From assembly GCA_002433465.1 (NCBI GenBank), contig DJIE01000211.1, forward strand, positions 1 through 6,515: 6,515 nucleotides of DNA, given 5' to 3'. Numbering within the stretch: position 1 is the stretch's first letter; each line of letters opens with the position of its first letter. The notes under the pieces are model-generated. The model was not told the DNA's origin and ran no database searches. It was given only the letters and a program-made list of their open reading frames with translations. Source of the DNA: Salinisphaera sp. UBA6602. Its GTDB lineage: Bacteria; Pseudomonadota; Gammaproteobacteria; Nevskiales; Salinisphaeraceae. Shown here in pieces: positions 6,315 through 6,515 of the stretch. The translations under genes and the position numbers were made by a program.

Positions 6315-6515
6315 ATGGATTGGTTCAGGGGTGGTGCGGTGGTTGCGGCCATCGTTTTTGGGGGTGTCTTGCCTGTGGCCCAGGCAGATACCGTCTTTTT
6401 GGAAGACGGCAGCCGCATTAACGGCAAGATCGTGTCGCTGTCGGCGGATAACCTCGTTATCGATACGGCGTTTGCCGAGGGGCTCGAGATCGAGCGCGCC
6501 CGGTTGACGGGGCTG
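6315..6515 (+). CDS. Exported protein, DUF481-like N-terminus (partial)
   Basis: Sixty-seven codons are open to the window end. The start MDWFRGG is followed by a hydrophobic stretch (AVVAAIVFGGVLPV, residues 8-21) and AQA at 22-24, giving a good signal-peptidase I site before Asp25. The mature part reads DTVFLEDGSRINGKIVSL and then NLVIDTAF, a beta-hairpin repeat. N-termini of DUF481 proteins (salt-induced or YdiY-like outer-membrane proteins) commonly have this pattern of exported leader, then a TV-L-DG-R-G-V motif. The GGGAG at 6305-6309 is 5 nt before ATG 6315 and supports the start; the frame is closed by TAG just upstream. It is a separate unit from the alpha operon. The family is inferred from a short stretch, and the body of the protein is not visible. 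Confidence 0.75.
   Translation, partial: MDWFRGGAVVAAIVFGGVLPVAQADTVFLEDGSRINGKIVSLSADNLVIDTAFAEGLEIERARLTGL

Noticed and set aside
1..6515. Accessory or novel system (defence locus, mobile element, CRISPR, toxin-antitoxin)
   Set aside because: All coding space to 6219 is taken by conserved spc and alpha operon genes in standard order. No repeats, transposase, integrase or unknown genes were seen, and only the partial gene at the right edge is of undefined role.

Overview
The window is the distal part of a bacterial ribosomal-protein supercluster, the end of the spc operon followed by the complete alpha operon. All genes are on the + strand. The protein sequences resemble the E. coli counterparts closely in order, length and diagnostic residues: SecY with Arg357 in the same position, RpoA with the DNA-contacting Arg/Asn of the C-terminal domain, and a zinc-type L36. 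The DNA is GC-rich with codon usage to match. Together this points to a GC-rich member of the Gammaproteobacteria. The genus cannot be fixed from this window alone.

Layout. 1-75 is the 3' end of rplF (L6). rplR (L18), rpsE (S5), rpmD (L30), rplO (L15), secY (preprotein translocase channel) and the 38-codon rpmJ (L36) follow to 3183. This is the spc gene order, with tight spacing (rpmD/rplO 1 nt, rplO/secY 2 nt) that suggests translational coupling. The 121-nt gap 3184-3304 holds a candidate promoter (-35 at 3194-3199, -10 at 3217-3222, 17-nt spacer, GC-rich discriminator). It also holds a leader that can fold into a pseudoknot reaching into codons 2-4 of rpsM. This is the place, and the general form, of the S4 autoregulatory site known from E. 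coli. The alpha operon follows: rpsM (S13), rpsK (S11), rpsD (S4, the presumed repressor), rpoA (RNA polymerase alpha) and rplQ (L17). It closes with a strong intrinsic terminator at 6241-6267. A perfect 6-bp hairpin lies between rpsD and rpoA, directly against the rpoA ribosome binding site.

Past the terminator a separate transcription unit begins at 6315. It is the N-terminus of an exported protein with a signal peptide and a short beta-rich segment like that of DUF481-type envelope proteins. It is cut by the window end.

How the genes work together. The window makes parts of both ribosomal subunits, the membrane channel for secreted proteins and the RNA polymerase assembly subunit, so it couples transcription, translation and secretion capacity to growth rate. 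No mobile element, CRISPR array, tRNA or rRNA gene is visible, and no accessory system. The points worth a second look are regulatory RNA structures in the gaps. All structures were found by eye without folding software.
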